Shown: positions 48,994 through 57,864 of the stretch, one piece after another | Numbering within the stretch: the stretch's first letter is position 1 | Layout of the letters: each line of letters opens with the position of its first letter | DNA from: Oscillibacter valericigenes | Lineage (GTDB): Bacteria; Bacillota; Clostridia; Oscillospirales; Oscillospiraceae | DNA: 64,000 nt | Assembly (NCBI RefSeq): GCF_021531435.1 | Contig: NZ_JAFBIS010000007.1 | Span: 1 to 64,000 of the forward strand | Reading direction: 5' to 3' | Translations under genes and position numbers: made by a program | The notes under the pieces: generated by a model | Seen by the model: the letters and a program-made list of their open reading frames with translations, nothing else | Databases searched by the model: none | Told to the model about the DNA's origin: nothing

Positions 48994-51900
48994 TCAGTTA
49001 GCTGCCTGCAGAATGCTAATGAGCTTGCCGTATGCGTCCTCGACTTCTTCGATTATTGTATAGCCGGTCTCAACATTGGTTAGAAGGCTTTTGGAGGAAG
49101 CCTCCAGATGGCCGTTTCCGGAAAGGTGGAAAATGTCGGAAGCGATCCCTATCAGATCATTGGCAAACCGTACGGCATAAACATAGGAATCAGGCATGTC
49201 AGGCTCAACAGCGGTCGTGGCAACAGCGCCATCCGAGATATTCAGCACGCCGCCGTTCAGTTGTACACCATCGCCAATGGATTCGACTCGTCCACCGTTG
49301 ATATTCAGTTCTCCGCCGCTTATGATAATGGCAGTTCCGAGTTTCTTTGTCTCAACAGAGCAGTTTTCCAACGTGACTGTGCCGTTGGAGGAGATAGCCG
49401 CACCAATACCCATATTGCTAATGGATACGCCGCCTGTTACGGTAAGTTTCGCGCCCTGTTCCACGGTGACCACACTGCTGCCGGAGCCGGAGATCCTGGT
49501 TTGAATGCTTATGCTGTCCGTGATGGTCAAGGAGGCTCCTTCGCCTACGGTGAGCACCGGGTCTGTCAGGGTCTTAGGCGCATCGTAATAATGCCCCGAC
49601 AGGTCCAGCGTTACATTCTTACCGCCGGAGGTGAGCTGTTTCGTGCAATCAGCCATCAGCTGTATGGTGGTGTTGTCGCTCCATGGCATAGTGCTGTCGC
49701 CCGCCGGGCCGATATACGTTACGGTTTTTGAGGTATTATCCATCACGGCAACTGTCGACACGGAATCGCTCATCAATTTTCCGTGGTTGATCAAGGTCAG
49801 AGGTGCCTGGGACTCCGGGGCGACAGACACTGTGCCATTCTTGAGTGCAAGCGTGCCGTAATTGACCAGGGTTCCCGGGCCGGAGAGAACGTTGTAAAGA
49901 TTTACGGTTGTTCCCGCCGGTATGATGACCGTCTTGCCCTTCGGGATCGTAAGCGCTTGATTTATCAGAATACTCGTTTCAGGAGAATAAAGCGTAACGA
50001 AATCCGAGGTTTGGAAAGCACTCTCCAGGGCATCGGTGCTGGGTATCCTCCGGGAGAGCACATACCAGTCTCCGTTCTGTGCCTCAACATAGCCCTCCGG
50101 CAGTGCGGAACAAACGTTATTAGCCGTTTTGGCCTGCACCGTACCGCCGGTGTAGGTGAAGGGGCCGGACACGGCATAACCGGAAGGCTTTTCTGCCGTC
50201 AGCGTGACCGTGCCGCCGTTTATGGCCAGCGTGCCTTGACCCGTCACTGCAATAGCATCGTAACCGGTGCTATTGCTGGTAACCGCGCCGCCGTTTACCG
50301 TCACCTTGCCGCTACTCATTATATAAATACCATCGCCGCTGGCGCTGGTGACCGTGCCGCCCGAAATGATAACAGTTCCATCAACAGTATCGCTATCACT
50401 GGCAGCACTGCTATACACATTCATGCCGCTGCCGCTGACACTGGAAACCGTGCCGCCGGTCATGGTCAACGTGCCGCCGGATATACTCGCACCTTGGCCA
50501 ATTTCGGAGGAAACTGTGCCGCCGGAGATTTCGACAGTTCCGCCTGTCATCTCAATACCGGCGCCGCCGGAGGTGGTGACCGTGCCTTTTTTCATATTCA
50601 ATGTGCCGCCGGACACCAAAATACCGGCTGTATTGCTGGTAACCGCGCCGTCGGAGAAGTTGAGCGTTCCAGCCGCCAACTCAATGCCGTTGCCGCCGGA
50701 ACTGGTAACCGTGCTGCCGGAGATTTCGGCAGTCCCGCCGCCCACTTTAAGGCCGCATCCCTTGGAACCAGCGGCGGTGCCGCCGTTCAGCGTCAGCTTT
50801 CCACTGCTGTAAATGGCATAACCATCCGAAACAGTCACGCTGCAGTCTGTCAGATCCATCGTGCCTGTATTGTACAGTTGGCAGGCAGCAGACACGTCCA
50901 GCATCGTGAGAGTTCCGTCATTGCTCAAGCCGGCGGCGGTCAGCGTGGTGGCGGTAAGCCCGCTTCCCGCACCGCCCCGAACCTTCAGTTCGCCCGCAAT
51001 GGTCAGCGTACTGCTCAGGTCAGCGGTATGGCCGTTCAGGTCCAGCACCGCGCCGGAAGCGGAGACAGTGCCGCCGCTCAGCGTGCCGCTGGACGCGCCC
51101 AACAGGGTCACGGTGGCGCCGGTGTACCAGCCCGACATCTGCGAGGCAGACCCCAGGTAATACACGGTGCCGTCAGTGCTCTTTGACAGGGCGTAGAGCT
51201 GGTCGGTGCGTCCTTCGGTATAGGTGCCGGTGCAGGTAAACGCTCCCGCGCCGTCCACGGAGAAGTTTCCGGCGTTGGTCAGGCTTCCGGCATTGGCAAT
51301 ACTTCCGTTGTTGGTAACAGTACTGTTCGCCGCCACCGAAATGCTGCCGCTCTGGCTGTTATTCAGCGTGCCGCCCGCCTGGATGTCCAGCAGGCCGAGA
51401 GCGGCTGTGCCGCCAACCTGGATCGTACCGTTGTTGGTCAGAGTGCCCGCCACATGGAGGCTGTTGGCGCTGGTGATCGTGATGGTGCCGCTGTTTTCGG
51501 CGGTTCCGGTGATATTCGCGGTACCCGCCACATCGAGGGTGCCGCTGTTGGTCAGCGTGCCCGCCACGTCCAGAGTCTGGCCGCTTCCCACGGTGAAGGT
51601 GCCGGACCGGATGTCCAGCGTCTGGCCGCTGGACACGGTATAGCTCTCGGTACTCAGGTCATTGGCCCCCGCGTTCGTCACAGTCACGTTGGTCACACCG
51701 GGCGTCTCCAGCGCGGCTTTCAGCGCGGCGGCCGTAGGGCCGTCCAGATCCATATCGGACGGCGTCGGGTCAGGAGTGGGAGTGGGGTCCGGCTGAGGCG
51801 GCACAGAGGGCGCATCATCGTCGTCATCGTCCTCCGCCGTGTTCTGGAATACCTGATCCACTTCATCGGCCGCGATATTGTTCAGATCCTTCTGGATCTT

Positions 51901-52668
51901 TTGATCCGCCGCGTTGGCGGACGCCTGCTCATTTTTCAGGCGAGCCCCGGCGTTCCCGATGATCGCCGGGATGGAGAGCCGAGACTTTGCTGCAATTTTC
52001 TGCTGCAAAGCAGGGTCCTTTTCCACCTCAACGGCCACAAAGCCGGGAACCTGCTTCTCCTGCAAGTTCGTTACGGTCAGCGACATCTGCCTGCCGGCCT
52101 GGGCAAGCCCCTTCAGGGTCGCCGTGGCGGTCTGGCCGCTGGTGATGGTCGCCTGCCGCATTTGCCCGGTAGCGGGCTCCGAGCTGGTGACCGTCAGCGT
52201 GCCCTCCAGCAAATGGACGCGGGAGGTGAAACGGTCTATCACAACCACCCAGCCGCTGGTACCCCGCACGCCGGTGACCATGGTGGAGGTGCGGATGTTC
52301 AGGCTCTCGTCCTTATCCACGGGAGCGGTGACATTGAAAAACAGGCTGCCGGAGACAGCGTTCAGCTCCAGCTTTTTGCCGGACTTCCGCACCTCGGCCT
52401 TGCTGGAGGCGTCCAGCTTCACGGCCTTGGTGCTGTCCAGGCTCACATAGGCATAGCTGTTTTTCTCCGTGGCGATGGTATAGCCGCTGTACAGCCGCAT
52501 TCCGTCGGTGACCGTCACGCTCTTTCCGGAGGCGTTGCTCACCTTGACGGTGCCCTCCGCCTTCTCCAGGCGCAGCGTGGCAGCTGCGGCGGTCTCCGCG
52601 GCCGCCGCCGGGAGCGCCATGCTCCACAAAAGCAGCAGGGCCATCAGGATCGATAGCGTCTTTTTCAT
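48994..52668 (-). CDS. Exported FecR-domain protein with long beta-helix repeat region
   Basis: A secreted protein of about 1,224 aa. Signal peptide ending PAAAAE, a FecR domain (about 30-150: LRLEKAEGTVKVSN, GYTIATEKNSYAYVSLD, STMVTGVRGTSGWVV), a helical linker with an acidic Pro-rich stretch (about 280-310), then several hundred residues of beta-helix repeats (recurring SGGTVTSASGDG, LTNAGNFSV patterns). No SLH domain or sortase motif is seen, so anchoring is unclear. ATG 52668 follows GGAGGAG and overlaps the HD-GYP stop (ATGA). Confidence 0.85.
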   Translation of the reverse strand: MKKTLSILMALLLLWSMALPAAAAETAAAATLRLEKAEGTVKVSNASGKSVTVTDGMRLYSGYTIATEKNSYAYVSLDSTKAVKLDASSKAEVRKSGKKLELNAVSGSLFFNVTAPVDKDESLNIRTSTMVTGVRGTSGWVVVIDRFTSRVHLLEGTLTVTSSEPATGQMRQATITSGQTATATLKGLAQAGRQMSLTVTNLQEKQVPGFVAVEVEKDPALQQKIAAKSRLSIPAIIGNAGARLKNEQASANAADQKIQKDLNNIAADEVDQVFQNTAEDDDDDDAPSVPPQPDPTPTPDPTPSDMDLDGPTAAALKAALETPGVTNVTVTNAGANDLSTESYTVSSGQTLDIRSGTFTVGSGQTLDVAGTLTNSGTLDVAGTANITGTAENSGTITITSANSLHVAGTLTNNGTIQVGGTAALGLLDIQAGGTLNNSQSGSISVAANSTVTNNGSIANAGSLTNAGNFSVDGAGAFTCTGTYTEGRTDQLYALSKSTDGTVYYLGSASQMSGWYTGATVTLLGASSGTLSGGTVSASGAVLDLNGHTADLSSTLTIAGELKVRGGAGSGLTATTLTAAGLSNDGTLTMLDVSAACQLYNTGTMDLTDCSVTVSDGYAIYSSGKLTLNGGTAAGSKGCGLKVGGGTAEISGSTVTSSGGNGIELAAGTLNFSDGAVTSNTAGILVSGGTLNMKKGTVTTSGGAGIEMTGGTVEISGGTVSSEIGQGASISGGTLTMTGGTVSSVSGSGMNVYSSAASDSDTVDGTVIISGGTVTSASGDGIYIMSSGKVTVNGGAVTSNSTGYDAIAVTGQGTLAINGGTVTLTAEKPSGYAVSGPFTYTGGTVQAKTANNVCSALPEGYVEAQNGDWYVLSRRIPSTDALESAFQTSDFVTLYSPETSILINQALTIPKGKTVIIPAGTTVNLYNVLSGPGTLVNYGTLALKNGTVSVAPESQAPLTLINHGKLMSDSVSTVAVMDNTSKTVTYIGPAGDSTMPWSDNTTIQLMADCTKQLTSGGKNVTLDLSGHYYDAPKTLTDPVLTVGEGASLTITDSISIQTRISGSGSSVVTVEQGAKLTVTGGVSISNMGIGAAISSNGTVTLENCSVETKKLGTAIIISGGELNINGGRVESIGDGVQLNGGVLNISDGAVATTAVEPDMPDSYVYAVRFANDLIGIASDIFHLSGNGHLEASSKSLLTNVETGYTIIEEVEDAYGKLISILQAAN

Positions 52669-54116
52669 GTTGTCTCCTCCCATGCCTGGCTCTCTTCAAA
52701 CAGGGCCAAAATGGTTTCATCCAAGCTTCCCTCCCGCACCATGCTGTGCAGGATGGCGAGGGCCTTTTCCACCGGCATCGGCGGCTTGTAGGGCCGGTCC
52801 CGGGCGGTCAGCGCGTCAAACACATCCAGGATGGTCAGCAGCCGCACCTCCCGGGGCAGGGACTCCGCCGTCCGGTGGTCCGGGTAGCCCGTGCCGTTGA
52901 GCAGCTCATGGTGGGCGGCGGCCCACTCCGGCACCTGGGCGTACTGCCGGGGAAACACCACCTGCTCCAGGATGCGGGCGGTGGCGGTGACGTGGCTCTC
53001 CATCACGCCCCGCTCGGCGGCGGTGAGCGTTCCCTTGCGGACAGTCAGGCAGACGCGCTCGGTCTCCGTCAGCCAGGGGCGGACTTCGCCGTTTTCGTCG
53101 GTGTAGGTCCGCTTTGCGATCTCCTCTACCCGGGCAAGGTTCTCGTCTGGCATAAAGCCGGCGGTATTGGCCTTGCGGATAAATTCCAGGGCCTCTTCCC
53201 GCTCTGCTGTTCTGGCGGAAAACGCCTCCTCATCCAGGCGCCCTTTCAGCATGGCGATGCGGTCCAGCAGGGCCATGGCCGCAAAGCGGCTTTCCACCCG
53301 CTCCAGCGCGGGGCCAAGACGGGTGGATTTGTCCATGACCTCCAGCGGGACCACCAGCTTGCCCACGTCGTGCAGCCACACGCTCAGCAGGAAGGCACGG
53401 CGGCGGTCGGCGTCAAAGCTCCAGTCGTTTCCGGTGCGCTCCAGCCAGTCCAGAAAGCGGGCGGCGTACTTCACCATGTTGCGGGTGTGGTTGGCGTTAT
53501 ACGGCGTGCGCTGGTCAATGGCCGTGGAAAGCGCACCCACCAGGGAGTCCAGCAGCCCGGTGACCTGCTCGGCGTACTGCATATTCGTCAGGCTGATGGC
53601 GGCCTGGGAAGCCAAGGCTGTCACCAGCGGCTCCATGTCGGAGGTAAAGTCGGTGGGCTTTCCATCCTCTGTCAGCGCGTTGATGAGCTGCAGCACGCCG
53701 ATGAGCTCGCCCCGGTCATTGGTCAGGGGCACCACCAGCATAGAGCGGGTGCAGTAGCCGGTCATGGCGTCGTACCGGCGGGCGCCGGAGAAATCAAATT
53801 CCTGGTCCTGATGGACGTCCGGCACGTTGATGAGCCGGTCCTCCAGCACCGCCCTGGCGCAGACGTGGGACGGCTTCAGCGGCACCGGCGGCAGCGTGAT
53901 GGGATCGTCGTGTCCCCCCTGCCGCAGGCCGAAGGAGCGGGTCACCATGCGGCAGAAATGGAGGCCGTCCTCCTCCAGCAGGTACAGTGTACCGCCGTCG
54001 CAGGCGGTCAGGTCCATCGCCGCGTCCAGAATCCGGGAGAGCAGGGCTTCCCGGTCCCGCTCCGCGGACAGGGCGGCGCAGATGTCCAGAAGGGTCTGCA
54101 TATGCTGTGTGGTCAT
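52665..54116 (-). CDS. GAF-HD-GYP protein (cyclic-dinucleotide phosphodiesterase-like)
   Basis: A 483-aa cytoplasmic protein. A GAF domain (about 1-165: LTACDGGTLYLLEEDGL, RSMLVVPLTNDRGELIGVLQLIN) is followed by an HD-GYP-like domain (about 190-470). The metal His-Asp pair is in VWLHDVGKLVVP, and the C-terminal HHELLNGTGYPDH carries the GYP motif. A long insert separates the two. HD-GYP domains hydrolyse c-di-GMP or related dinucleotides. ATG 54116 overlaps the upstream stop (ATGA); the longer open frame upstream is antisense-like and not part of the gene. Confidence 0.88.
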   Translation of the reverse strand: MTTQHMQTLLDICAALSAERDREALLSRILDAAMDLTACDGGTLYLLEEDGLHFCRMVTRSFGLRQGGHDDPITLPPVPLKPSHVCARAVLEDRLINVPDVHQDQEFDFSGARRYDAMTGYCTRSMLVVPLTNDRGELIGVLQLINALTEDGKPTDFTSDMEPLVTALASQAAISLTNMQYAEQVTGLLDSLVGALSTAIDQRTPYNANHTRNMVKYAARFLDWLERTGNDWSFDADRRRAFLLSVWLHDVGKLVVPLEVMDKSTRLGPALERVESRFAAMALLDRIAMLKGRLDEEAFSARTAEREEALEFIRKANTAGFMPDENLARVEEIAKRTYTDENGEVRPWLTETERVCLTVRKGTLTAAERGVMESHVTATARILEQVVFPRQYAQVPEWAAAHHELLNGTGYPDHRTAESLPREVRLLTILDVFDALTARDRPYKPPMPVEKALAILHSMVREGSLDETILALFEESQAWEETT

Positions 54117-54922
54117 AAGAGGACCTCCTCTCCGGCGCGGGCAAACGCGCAGTCTGGGTGGATGCGGCGCAGCTCCTCCGCCGCCGCGTCCAGTTGGCAG
54201 TCCGTGTGGGCAGGGTCGTGATGGATCACCAGGACCCGTTTCGCGCCGCAGTCCCGGCCCAGCCGGGCGGCGGCGGTCCATGTGTTGTGGCCGAAACCGG
54301 CCCGGGTGGGCCACTCATCGTCACTGTACTGCCCGTCGACCAGGAGCAGGTCGCAGTCCCGGGCAAACTCCTTCAGCGCGGGCAGCAGGCTGTCTGTGAT
54401 GGTGCAGTCCGTGACAAACACCACCCGCCGTCCTCCGCCGGTCAGCCGCAGCAGCGACACGCCGCCGGGGTGGACGCCCTCCATGCTCTCCACCGTGACA
54501 GGCCCCAGTTCCAGCCGGGGCGGCAGGTCGTGAAAGGCCGGCGGAAAGGGCAGTTGATGCGGTCCCACGGGCCACAGGGGCGGAGACAGCAGCGCCCGCA
54601 CCTGGCCTTCCGCGTCCAGTCCATGACGCCGGGCGGCATAGATGTCCACCCGAAATCCCGGCTGGAGCAAAAGCGGACACAGGGGCAGGCCCAGCAGGTG
54701 ATCCGCGTGGGGATGGCTCAGCAGCAGGGGGATCCGGCGCTCTTCGTCCTCCAGCAGACGCGGCAGCTCCAGCAGGCCGGTGCCAGCGTCCAGCACCACG
54801 GCCTGCCCCGCCAGCCGGGCCAAAACGCAGACGGTGGCGCCGCCGTAACCCATAAAATCCGGGCCGCTGACGGGAACGGAGCCTCTGGCTCCCAGGACCG
54901 TGACCGACGCGCCGTTCTTCAT
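54113..54922 (-). CDS. Metallo-beta-lactamase-fold hydrolase, cyclic-nucleotide phosphodiesterase-like
   Basis: A 269-aa MBL-fold enzyme. SHPHADHLLGLP carries the metal ligands near residue 69, with FVTDCTITD and VDGQYSDDEW plus GFGHNTW giving further ligands. This set resembles ribonuclease Z-like and class II cAMP phosphodiesterase-like proteins. As first gene of an operon with a nucleotide cyclase, degradation of cyclic nucleotide is plausible but unproven. Confidence 0.82.
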   Translation of the reverse strand: MKNGASVTVLGARGSVPVSGPDFMGYGGATVCVLARLAGQAVVLDAGTGLLELPRLLEDEERRIPLLLSHPHADHLLGLPLCPLLLQPGFRVDIYAARRHGLDAEGQVRALLSPPLWPVGPHQLPFPPAFHDLPPRLELGPVTVESMEGVHPGGVSLLRLTGGGRRVVFVTDCTITDSLLPALKEFARDCDLLLVDGQYSDDEWPTRAGFGHNTWTAAARLGRDCGAKRVLVIHHDPAHTDCQLDAAAEELRRIHPDCAFARAGEEVLL

Positions 54923-54982
54923 TTTCCCATCATCCTTCCGTTCAGGGCAGGGATTTGCTCAGATTCCCCCATTTTTTATCAC

Positions 54983-55011
54983 ATCATATCATAAATCAGT
55001 CATACTTGCAA
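54983..55011 (-). promoter_or_regulatory. Promoter of the five-gene signalling operon
   Basis: On the minus strand, -35 TTGCAA (55011-55006), 17-base spacer, -10 TATGAT (54988-54983). About 55 bases ahead of the first gene's ATG. Confidence 0.6.
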
Positions 55012-55223
55012 TTATTTTAGACAAACCATACCATTTTAGGCCAAATTTTTCATACAGAAGCGCCTTCTGCTCATAAGGATTTCTTTTCCGGAAAGGTGCT
55101 TTCCTTTCCACGGCCTGTGTGGTATAGTACTCTGTGCCGGAAAACGCTTTCACAGCGGGCCGCATGTCGATCCGAAAGCGTCATCCACGGCGTATTTTCC
55201 TGTTTGTAAGAAAGGCGGCCGGC

Positions 55224-55976
55224 ATGGATATGAAACGCCCGTTGTTGTTTGCGCACCGCGGTTTTTCCGGTGAATACCCGGAAAACAGTCCCCTGGCTTT
55301 TCAAATGGCGGTGGAAAAGACCTGTGCGGATGGCATTGAAAGCGACGTCCACATTTCAAAAGACGGAAAACTGGTCATTTTCCACGATGCCTCCGTGGAG
55401 CGCACCTCCAACGGCACCGGCTTTATCAAGGACATGACCTATGACGAGCTGCTGGCGCTGGACATCGGCGCGTGGAAGTCCCCGGCTTTCGCAGGGCAGC
55501 ACATCTGGACCCTGGGCCAGCTTCTGGATTTCTGCAAAGAGACCCGCCTGCTTTTGAATCTGGAGCTGAAAAACTACGAGGTCTTTTACAGCGGGCTGGA
55601 GCAGCGGGTCATTGACGAGGTCCGCGCCCGGAACATGCAGGACCGGGTATTCGTATCCTCCTTCAACCACATCTCCATGCAGCGTTTCAAGGAGCTGTGC
55701 CCCGATATTGAGACCGGGCTCCTGTACGACAAGCCTCTTCTCGACATGGAGCATTACATCCGGCGTTCCAGCGCCGACAACATGCATCCCCGGTACATGC
55801 TCCTGCAGTACCAGCCGGAGCTGGTGGACTTGTTCCACAGCCGGGGCATGAAGGTGAACACCTGGACGGTCAACGACGCGGAGAACATGGCGGACATGAT
55901 GCGGCGGGGCGTGGACTGCATCATCTCCAACCACCCGGACCTGCTGTGCCGCGTGGCGGACGAGGTCTGCGGCTGA
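55224..55976 (+). CDS. Glycerophosphodiester phosphodiesterase
   Basis: A 250-aa cytoplasmic GDPD that splits glycerophosphodiesters into glycerol 3-phosphate and an alcohol. Catalytic motifs: FAHRGFSGEYPENSPLAF (His, Arg, Glu) at residue 10 and GIESDVHISKDGKLVIFHD (Glu, Asp, His) near 43; NTWTVND is close to the end. ATG 55224 follows AGAAAGG. A TATAGT lies near 55122. It is convergent with the HAD gene across a bidirectional terminator. Confidence 0.9.
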   Translation: MDMKRPLLFAHRGFSGEYPENSPLAFQMAVEKTCADGIESDVHISKDGKLVIFHDASVERTSNGTGFIKDMTYDELLALDIGAWKSPAFAGQHIWTLGQLLDFCKETRLLLNLELKNYEVFYSGLEQRVIDEVRARNMQDRVFVSSFNHISMQRFKELCPDIETGLLYDKPLLDMEHYIRRSSADNMHPRYMLLQYQPELVDLFHSRGMKVNTWTVNDAENMADMMRRGVDCIISNHPDLLCRVADEVCG

Positions 55977-55983
55977 AAAACAA

Positions 55984-56015
55984 ACTGCCGGAGAGCAAGC
56001 TCTCCGGCAGTTTTT
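55984..56015. terminator. Bidirectional terminator
   Basis: ACTGCCGGAGAG (55984-55995), CAAG loop, CTCTCCGGCAGT (56000-56011), with T runs on both strands. It separates the convergent GDPD and HAD genes. Confidence 0.88.
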
Positions 56016-56019
56016 GTAA

Positions 56020-56793
56020 TCATGCATGCAGGGCCATTTCCGGGTTCTCCTGGTCCAGCCAGGCCAGAAACTCCTCGAAGTTCTGAATGACCACGTCGGG
56101 CTTTTCCGCCTCCGCGATGGGGATGCCCTCGTCCTTCTGGGCGGTCAGGAAGGAGTAGATCTGCACCGCCTTGCCGAAACCGGCCCGCTTGGCGCCGATG
56201 ATGTCCCGGGAGACGGTGTCGCCCACGTAGACGCAGTTCTCCGGCTTGCAGCGCATCTGCCGCATGGAGATGCGGAACAGCTCCGGGTGGGGCTTGCGGT
56301 AGCCGGTGATGCTGGAGACGGTGACGTCCTCCATGTAGTCCCGGATGCCGTACTGCTCCAGCACGTTGAACACGTTGTAGAGGGAGGCGTTGTTGGAGAT
56401 GACGCCGATGCGGTAGCCCCGGGCTTTCAGGCCGTCCAGCATCTCCTTGACGCCGGGGCGCAGCTCCCGGTGGTAGTAGGTGACCTCCCAGAGGTTGGCC
56501 AGCTCCTCGGTGATGGGCAGCAGCTTTTCACGGTCAAAGCCAAAGGACTTCAGGTAGTACTCCGGCCAGATCTCCTCCGGCTTGGCCTCCAGCATGTTGC
56601 CCTCGCTCCAGCGCTTATATTCCTTGAGGCCGGCCAGCACCCGCTCCCGGAATTCCTGATCCGTGCAGCCGGGCTCCAGGCCGTTGCCCCGCAGGGTCTC
56701 CCGCAGCTTTTTCATCACGTCGGCGGTGGTCTCCTCGTTGTACCAGATGTCCTCCAGCGTACCGCCCATATCGAACAGGACTGTATTCAGCAT
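56020..56793 (-). CDS. HAD-family hydrolase with DxGGT motif
   Basis: A 257-aa HAD-like protein. The first motif is LFDMGGTLE, so the nucleophile Asp is present but the usual second Asp (general acid) is Gly, a known subgroup with unclear activity. Other motifs are normal: GVISNNASLYN (motif II), YRKPHPELF (Lys, motif III) and YVGDTVSRDIIGAKRAGF (motif IV). ATG 56793 follows TAGGAG. It is the last gene after the endonuclease/phosphatase-like gene and may release phosphate from the product of that enzyme. Confidence 0.85.
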   Translation of the reverse strand: MLNTVLFDMGGTLEDIWYNEETTADVMKKLRETLRGNGLEPGCTDQEFRERVLAGLKEYKRWSEGNMLEAKPEEIWPEYYLKSFGFDREKLLPITEELANLWEVTYYHRELRPGVKEMLDGLKARGYRIGVISNNASLYNVFNVLEQYGIRDYMEDVTVSSITGYRKPHPELFRISMRQMRCKPENCVYVGDTVSRDIIGAKRAGFGKAVQIYSFLTAQKDEGIPIAEAEKPDVVIQNFEEFLAWLDQENPEMALHA

Positions 56794-56815
56794 CGCATGA
56801 TCTCCTATCTGTCTG

Positions 56816-57853
56816 TTATTTCGAGAGGGTGCAGGATGCCCACACGGCATTGTGGTCGGAGAGCTCCCGGCCGCCGAATGCCTCCAGCGCGGAACCGGGA
56901 ACGGCGAAGGGCCAGACCTCCCGGCAGGTGGAAATGGTGCGGCTGTCCGTGGGCTCCAGATCCCGCAGCAGCAGCCAGTCCAGGCGGAGGTCCAGGTGTC
57001 CGCCGCCGGGCAGGGGCTTGCGGCGGGTGAGGATCGGCTGGTCCGGCATGGCCTTGTAGCCGGCCTTTTCCGCGGCGCCGAGGCAGCCCTCCCAGGTGGC
57101 CACGTCCTCCAGGCAGCGGCGCTGCAGCGCGGGGCTGCCCGCGATCTCCTGGATGGCGTCCTTGTCCCGGCCGTCGAAGGTGTTGGTGTTCAGGTCACCG
57201 CCCAGCGCCACCGGCATTCCGGGGAACATCTCGTCGGCGGCCTTCAGGATGGTCTCCAGCTGCTCCTGGCGGCCGGGGCCGTGGGTGCGGTTCTCCAGGT
57301 GGATCGTGCCCACGCCCACACTTTTGCCGTTCACGTCCAGCTCCGCCAGGATAGCCAGGCGGCCACCGATGCGGCGCTGGCGGTCAAAGTACCAGTTGTA
57401 CTCCTCCGGCAGGCGGACGACCTGCGCCCGCTTGATGGGCCAGCGGGAGAAGATGGCGTTGCCGTGGAAGCCCTTGGCGTCCTGGCCGTTCACCAGCTCG
57501 ATGAACTCCAGGCCGAACACGTAGTTCATGCCCAGCCGCTCCGCCAGCTCCTTCGTGGTGTCCTTCTGGCCGGAGCGGACGCAGCCGTCGTCCAGCTCAT
57601 TAGCCAGGATGACATCGTAAGGCATTGCCTCCGGGCAGGTCTCCAGAAAGTCGCCCAGCTCCGCCAGGTGGACGCCCCGCTCCATGTTGAATACCAGCAG
57701 GCCTAGGGAGTCCGGGGCCTGCGCCGGGGTGGGAGCGATATTGTGGATCTCCGCCTGGGAGAACTGAGAAATTTGCGCCATGACCTCCGCCTGGGAGGTA
57801 TGCTCCAGCAGCGCGCCCAGGCGCTGCCGCTCTTCATTGGGAAGTCCGTTCAT
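56816..57853 (-). CDS. Endonuclease/exonuclease/phosphatase-family protein
   Basis: A 345-aa DNase I-like fold enzyme. Mg/catalytic features: LLVFNMERG, ILANELDDG (Glu), GTIHLENRTHGPGRQEQ, GGDLNTNTFDGRD (Asp/Asn pair), LDWLLLRDL and the terminal SDHNAVWA (Asp-His). No signal peptide is present. The fold includes nucleases, inositol-phosphate phosphatases and sphingomyelinases; beside a HAD hydrolase and a transporter, a phosphodiesterase on an imported compound is plausible. AAGGAGG precedes the ATG. Confidence 0.85.
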   Translation of the reverse strand: MNGLPNEERQRLGALLEHTSQAEVMAQISQFSQAEIHNIAPTPAQAPDSLGLLVFNMERGVHLAELGDFLETCPEAMPYDVILANELDDGCVRSGQKDTTKELAERLGMNYVFGLEFIELVNGQDAKGFHGNAIFSRWPIKRAQVVRLPEEYNWYFDRQRRIGGRLAILAELDVNGKSVGVGTIHLENRTHGPGRQEQLETILKAADEMFPGMPVALGGDLNTNTFDGRDKDAIQEIAGSPALQRRCLEDVATWEGCLGAAEKAGYKAMPDQPILTRRKPLPGGGHLDLRLDWLLLRDLEPTDSRTISTCREVWPFAVPGSALEAFGGRELSDHNAVWASCTLSK

Positions 57854-57864
57854 AGGAACCCTCC

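Noticed and set aside
47156-49063. 635-codon plus-strand open frame opposite the CHASE2 cyclase gene
   Set aside because: Antisense shadow in high-GC coding DNA; biased His/Gly/Val composition and no recognisable domain.
54117-54314. 66-codon N-terminal extension of the GAF/HD-GYP protein
   Set aside because: It overlaps the MBL gene, has Arg/Pro-rich shadow composition, and ATG 54116 with the ATGA overlap is a far better start.
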